This document shows positions 60,806 to 64,000 of a DNA stretch of 64,000 nucleotides, in pieces. The position numbers were made by a program, and so were the translations under genes. The stretch's first letter is position 1. Each line of letters opens with the position of its first letter. The stretch covers positions 1 to 64,000 of the forward strand of contig NZ_WOAC01000020.1 in NCBI RefSeq assembly GCF_009749525.1. Reading direction: 5' to 3'. The notes beneath the pieces are model-generated. The model did not search any database. It worked only from the letters and a program-made list of their open reading frames with translations, and was not told the origin of the DNA. This stretch comes from Mesorhizobium xinjiangense (GTDB lineage Bacteria; Pseudomonadota; Alphaproteobacteria; Rhizobiales; Rhizobiaceae).

Positions 60806-61675
60806 TCAATCGAGATTGCGGCCGACAGCGCGCATCAGGAAGAGCGCCAGGATGTTGGCCAGGATGACCGCGATGACACCGCCGGCAGACGCTCCCCCGA
60901 CATCGTAGGAAAGCAGCGCCGTGCGATAGATGAGAAAGGCCAGATTGGTCGAGGCATAGCCCGGACCGCCATTGGTCGTCACCAGGATCTCGGCATAGAC
61001 GGCGAGCAGGAAGATCGTCTGGATCAGGATGACGACGGTGATGGCGCGCGCCAGATGCGGCAATGTCAGGTGCCAGAAGCGCTGCACGACATTGGCGCCG
61101 TCCATCTCGGCCGCTTCCTCCTGTTCGCTGTCGAGCGATTGCAGCGCCGTCAGAAGAATGAGCGTGGCAAAGGGCAGCCATTGCCAGGCGACGATGATGA
61201 CGATCGACAAGAGGGGATACTGGGCGAACCAGTCGACCGGTTCGACGCCCACGAACCGGGCGATATCGGCAGCGACGCCGTAGCCCGGATGCATGATCAT
61301 GTTCTTCCAGACCAGGGCGGCCACCGGCGGCATGACGAAGAAGGGCGAGATGACCAGGATGCGCACGATGCCCTGGCCGAAGATCGGCTGGTTGAGCAGG
61401 ATTGCAAGCAGGATGCCGCCGATCACGGTAATCAGAAGGACGCCGACGACCAGGATCAGCGTGTTGGCGATGGATTGCCAGAAGGCCGGATCGGTGTAGA
61501 AAAACTGGTAGTTCAGCAGACCGGCGAAGCTGCGGTTGGCCGGGTTGAGCAGATTGTAGTTCTCGAAGGAATACCACAGCGTCATGCTCAGCGGGACGAT
61601 CATCCACACGAGCAGCAGCACCACGGCCGGAGCCATCATGAGGCGGGCGAGAGTGCGGGTTTGTCGGGTCGCCAT
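60806..61675 (-). CDS. smoF: Polyol ABC transporter permease (SmoF/MalF-like)
   Basis: This 289-residue permease has six helices and the EAA loop EQEEAAEMDGANVVQRFWHL. It is typical of sugar ABC transporters (LARLMMAPAVVLLLVWMIVP near the N-terminus). ATG 61675 chosen. It follows the binding-protein gene after a terminator-like hairpin, as often seen in such operons. Confidence 0.93.
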   Translation of the reverse strand: MATRQTRTLARLMMAPAVVLLLVWMIVPLSMTLWYSFENYNLLNPANRSFAGLLNYQFFYTDPAFWQSIANTLILVVGVLLITVIGGILLAILLNQPIFGQGIVRILVISPFFVMPPVAALVWKNMIMHPGYGVAADIARFVGVEPVDWFAQYPLLSIVIIVAWQWLPFATLILLTALQSLDSEQEEAAEMDGANVVQRFWHLTLPHLARAITVVILIQTIFLLAVYAEILVTTNGGPGYASTNLAFLIYRTALLSYDVGGASAGGVIAVILANILALFLMRAVGRNLD

Positions 61676-61720
61676 GGCGCTCTCCAATTTTTCCCGAACG
61701 GACTGCGCTTCGGCCGGCGG

Positions 61721-61752
61721 GAAAAAAGCGGCTGCCCGAGGCGGGCAGCCGA
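61721..61752 (-). terminator. Terminator-like hairpin between smoE and smoF
   Basis: CGGCTGCCCG (61729-61738) and CGGGCAGCCG (61742-61751) form a perfect 10-bp stem with a 3-base loop, followed on the minus strand by six T (61722-61727). This is a good intrinsic terminator. Between the binding-protein gene and the permease gene it should cause partial termination, giving excess SmoE. Confidence 0.8.
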
Positions 61753-61779
61753 AGTCTGGGAGGATGGTTGTCGGGCGGC

Positions 61780-63087
61780 CTAGTTGTAGCCGCCGCGTTT
61801 CATTTCACGCGTCGCCACCTGCTGTGCCTGGGCGAGCGCATCGTCCACCGACATCTGGCCGGCCAGCGCGGCCGAGAAGAGCTGGCCGACGGTGGTGCCG
61901 AGGCTCTGGAATTCGGGGATCGCGACGAACTGCCCGCCGGTATAGGGCACGGGCTGCACCGACGGCTTAGTGATGTCGGCGGCGTTCATCGCGGCCAGCG
62001 TGGGCTCGGCGAAGGACGCGGCCTCCTGGTATTCCGGGTTTTCGTAGAGCGAGGTGCGGGTTCCAGGAGGTGCGGCGGCCCAACCTTCGTTCTCGGCGAC
62101 AAGGGCGGTGTAGTCCTTGCTCGTTGCCCAGGCGACGAATGCCTTGGCCGCGTCCTTGGCATCCGACGTTGCAGGGATGGCCAGGTTCCAGGACCACAGC
62201 CAGTTGCCGTGATTGCCGGTGCCGGCATCCGGGAAGAGCGCGAAGTCGACATTCTCGGCGACGGTCGAATCCTCGGGATCGGTGACGAAGGAGGCGGCGA
62301 CGGTGGCGTCCATCCACATGCCGCACTTGCCTTGCTGGAACAGCGTCAGGTTCTCGTTGAAGCCGTTCGAGGAGGCGCCCGACGGTCCTGCGTCGTTCAT
62401 CAGTTCGACATAGAACTGAACCGCTTCCTTCCACTCCGGCGTGTCGAATTGCGGCTGCCAGTTCTCGTCGAACCAGCGCGCGCCGAAGGAGTTGGCCATG
62501 GCGGTGAGAAAGGCCATGTTCTCGCCCCAGCCGGCCTTGCCGCGCAGGCAGATGCCGCTGATGTCGTTGTCGCGGTCGGTCATCGCGCGCGCCGCCTCGC
62601 CGATGAATTCCCAGCTCGGCTCATCGGGCATTTCCAGCCCGGCCTTCTCGATAAGGTCGGTGCGGTACATGATCATGGCGCTCTCGCCATAGAACGGTGC
62701 GGCGTAGAGCGTGTCGTCGACGCTCAGACCGCCGCGGATGGCCGGCAGGAGATCATCGACGTCATATTCGGCCGGCAGGCCGGTCAGCGGCTCGAGCCAG
62801 CTCTGCTTGGCCCAGATCGGCACCTCGTAATTGCCGATGGTGACCACGTCGTACTGGCCGCCCTGGGTCGCGATGTCGGTCGTCACGCGCTCGCGCAGGA
62901 CGTTTTCCTCCAGCGTTACCCATTCCAGCTCGATATCCGGGTTCTTGGCGGTGAAGTCGTCGGTCAGCTTCTGCATGCGGATCATGTCGCCATTGTTGAC
63001 GGTGGCGATGGTGACCGTTTCGGCGCGGGCGGCGCCGACGAACGCCATGGCCGAACATGCGCCGACCAGGATCGGGTGCAGTTTCAT
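61780..63087 (-). CDS. smoE: Polyol ABC transporter substrate-binding protein (SmoE)
   Basis: This 435-residue extracellular solute-binding protein has a signal peptide (MKLHPILVGACSAMAFVGAA, cleavage near ARA-E). The mature part follows sugar-binding family 1: VTIATVNNGDMIRMQKLTDD, IELEWVTLEENVLRERVTTD, YDVVTIGNYEVPIWAKQSWL. That wording is that of sorbitol/mannitol receptors. ATG 63087 follows GGGAGGAATG. It is the first gene of the transport operon, with two ATTGAGCAATT repeats upstream. Confidence 0.92.
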   Translation of the reverse strand: MKLHPILVGACSAMAFVGAARAETVTIATVNNGDMIRMQKLTDDFTAKNPDIELEWVTLEENVLRERVTTDIATQGGQYDVVTIGNYEVPIWAKQSWLEPLTGLPAEYDVDDLLPAIRGGLSVDDTLYAAPFYGESAMIMYRTDLIEKAGLEMPDEPSWEFIGEAARAMTDRDNDISGICLRGKAGWGENMAFLTAMANSFGARWFDENWQPQFDTPEWKEAVQFYVELMNDAGPSGASSNGFNENLTLFQQGKCGMWMDATVAASFVTDPEDSTVAENVDFALFPDAGTGNHGNWLWSWNLAIPATSDAKDAAKAFVAWATSKDYTALVAENEGWAAAPPGTRTSLYENPEYQEAASFAEPTLAAMNAADITKPSVQPVPYTGGQFVAIPEFQSLGTTVGQLFSAALAGQMSVDDALAQAQQVATREMKRGGYN

Positions 63088-63103
63088 CTCATTCCTCCCA
63101 AGC

Positions 63104-63133
63104 ATTGAGCAATTGATCTACTATTGAGCAATT
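63104..63133. promoter_or_regulatory. Paired ATTGAGCAATT repeats, candidate SorC-type operator
   Basis: ATTGAGCAATT occurs at 63104-63114 and again at 63123-63133, with a 19-base period, 17-46 bases before the smoE start. Two near-consecutive helical-turn repeats suit a multimeric SorC-family regulator, and the gene for one lies next door. Confidence 0.6.
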
Positions 63134-63219
63134 ACCCACATATCTGCAGGCAGAGTCAATCCAGATTCCTTGCTGCGGTGCAACAAAGGCTACGAGGTTG
63201 TGACGGAGGTCTGGGCTTA

Positions 63220-63330
63220 GAACATGTCCCGCTCAAACGGCATCGTCTGAGCGAAAGGTACATGTTCCAGCATATCGGTCTGGCGCGCTTATCTTTGCTT
63301 CAAACGATGCCGTTTGAGCGGGACATGTTC
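63220..63330. repeat. Two-module palindromic repeat, copy D, with perfect 26-bp ends
   Basis: Positions 63220-63245 and 63305-63330 are perfect 26-base inverted repeats (arm begins GAACATGTCCCGCTCAAACG). Inside lie a second, imperfect GGTACATGTTC arm and the linker-plus-GCGCGC part of the other module. The right end overlaps the stop codon of the SorC gene at 63329. Confidence 0.9.
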
Positions 63331-64000
63331 AGCTCGCCAGCAGGGCGCGGGCGGTCGATTCGTCGGTGACGAGACCGTTGATCAACCGGCGGCTGGCGGC
63401 GGCGTGGATGGCCGGCAGCTTGGCCTTGCCCATGGCCATGCCGACGACCAGCGAGCGCTCCCGCGACGGGATGGGGGCGCTGGCCACCCGTTCATTTGTC
63501 AGCCCGTCGATCATGCGGCCCTCGGCGTCGAAGGTCCAGCCAACGATCTCGCCGACCGCGCGCGCTTTCTGCAGGGCCTTCAGATCGTCGCCGCTGATGA
63601 AGCCGTCGACGAACAACGGCGCTTCGGGGCCGAGGTCGCCGATGCCGACAAAGGTGACGTCGGCGTTCGCCGCCAGTTCCAGGGTCGAGGCGATCATCGG
63701 CTGGCCATGCAGCATTTCGCGCTCAGCCGGCGACGAGGCGATGACCGGCAGCGGCATCGGGAAGCTGCGCGCCTTGACCTTGTCGGCCATGGTGAAGATG
63801 ACGTTGTAATAGGCCGCCGAGCCGTCCGGTGCGATGTTGCCGGTCAGCGAGACGACCTTGTGCTGCGGGCATTCCATGGCAGGCAGCTGCTCGATCGCCG
63901 CCTTGAGCGTGCGCCCGGTGCCGATGGTGATGATCTGTGGATCGGGGCTGGCCAGGCGTCGTTCGATCTCCGCCGCGCCCGCCTGCGCAATGCCGAGCGT
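63329..64000 (-). CDS. smoC: SorC-family sugar-responsive regulator, C-terminal part (runs off the right edge)
   Basis: The visible 223 residues form the sugar-binding domain of SorC/DeoR-type regulators: IITIGTGRTLKAAIEQLPAM, VVSLTGNIAPDGSAAYYNVI, DVTFVGIGDLGPEAPLFVDG, GEIVGWTFDAEGRMIDGLTN and SLVVGMAMGKAKLPAIHAAA. The DNA-binding N-terminus lies beyond the window. Adjacent to smoE it should control the polyol operon, as SmoC does elsewhere. The stop codon overlaps repeat copy D. Confidence 0.9.
   Translation of the reverse strand, partial: TLGIAQAGAAEIERRLASPDPQIITIGTGRTLKAAIEQLPAMECPQHKVVSLTGNIAPDGSAAYYNVIFTMADKVKARSFPMPLPVIASSPAEREMLHGQPMIASTLELAANADVTFVGIGDLGPEAPLFVDGFISGDDLKALQKARAVGEIVGWTFDAEGRMIDGLTNERVASAPIPSRERSLVVGMAMGKAKLPAIHAAASRRLINGLVTDESTARALLAS

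Noticed and set aside
59627-61783. Plus-strand open frame of 718 codons opposite the smo transporter genes
   Set aside because: Same codon-bias artefact; low-complexity Asp/Gln/Arg-rich translation and no start or ribosome site, opposite well-supported permease genes.

Overview
The window is a GC-rich chromosomal segment of an alphaproteobacterium, most likely of the Hyphomicrobiales (Rhizobiales; Phyllobacteriaceae/Mesorhizobium-like). The signs are a minCDE operon preceded by a CtrA-type box, a smo/mtl polyol operon, an alphaproteobacterial CCUCCUCCC 'cuckoo' small RNA, many uptake systems (TRAP, branched-chain-type ABC, sugar ABC) and Rhizobiales-style palindromic intergenic repeats. No rRNA, tRNA, CRISPR array, phage or complete insertion sequence was seen.

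Layout. 1-3.0 kb: the start of a LysR regulator, then a decayed region in which an autotransporter N-terminus (with an in-frame amber codon), a TonB-dependent receptor and the tail of a PepSY membrane protein have been joined together. 3.1-10.1 kb: a TetR-controlled quinate/shikimate module (shikimate/quinate dehydrogenase, 3-dehydroshikimate dehydratase fused to an HPPD-like domain, TRAP transporter, type II dehydroquinase). 10.4-17.9 kb, minus strand: a zinc alcohol dehydrogenase, an octaheme cytochrome/TPR protein with an orphan gene, DUF2950 and DUF3300, and an outer-membrane protein. 18.3-23 kb: a sensor kinase with a periplasmic binding-protein-like sensor, a FixJ-type regulator, a single-domain receiver and a periplasmic sulfatase, with two near-identical candidate operators. 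23.1-29.6 kb: a moxR-DUF58-DUF4381-VWA-VWA/TPR-BatD operon split by a 266-bp MITE. 29.7-33.2 kb: a lipoprotein, a PepSY-like protein, a siderophore-interacting flavoprotein and a serine hydrolase. 33.2 kb: the sRNA.

33.6-41.7 kb: a putative catabolic module (folate-dependent O-demethylase/aminomethyltransferase, GntR regulator, LivFGMHK-type transporter, SMP-30 lactonase) whose promoters share a TGTATACA operator. 41.9-43.7 kb: minCDE. 44-47 kb: surface-polysaccharide genes (acyltransferase 3, O-antigen ligase-like protein). 47-54.2 kb: an alpha/beta hydrolase, an outer-membrane protein, FCD-GntR and LysR regulators, a 2-hydroxyacid dehydrogenase, and a gamma-butyrobetaine-dioxygenase-like enzyme paired with a class II aldolase. 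54.2-64 kb: a sorbitol/mannitol operon (SorC regulator, smoEFGK, smoS, mtlK, HAD phosphatase, FGGY kinase).

The most distinctive non-coding content is a two-module palindromic repeat at four places (33.5, 47.0, 50.1 and 63.3 kb), each against a gene end, together with the MITE, the sRNA, an 85-bp tandem duplication across the dctQ start, and several operator families assigned here by sequence alone. All family assignments come from reading motifs; no database search was run.
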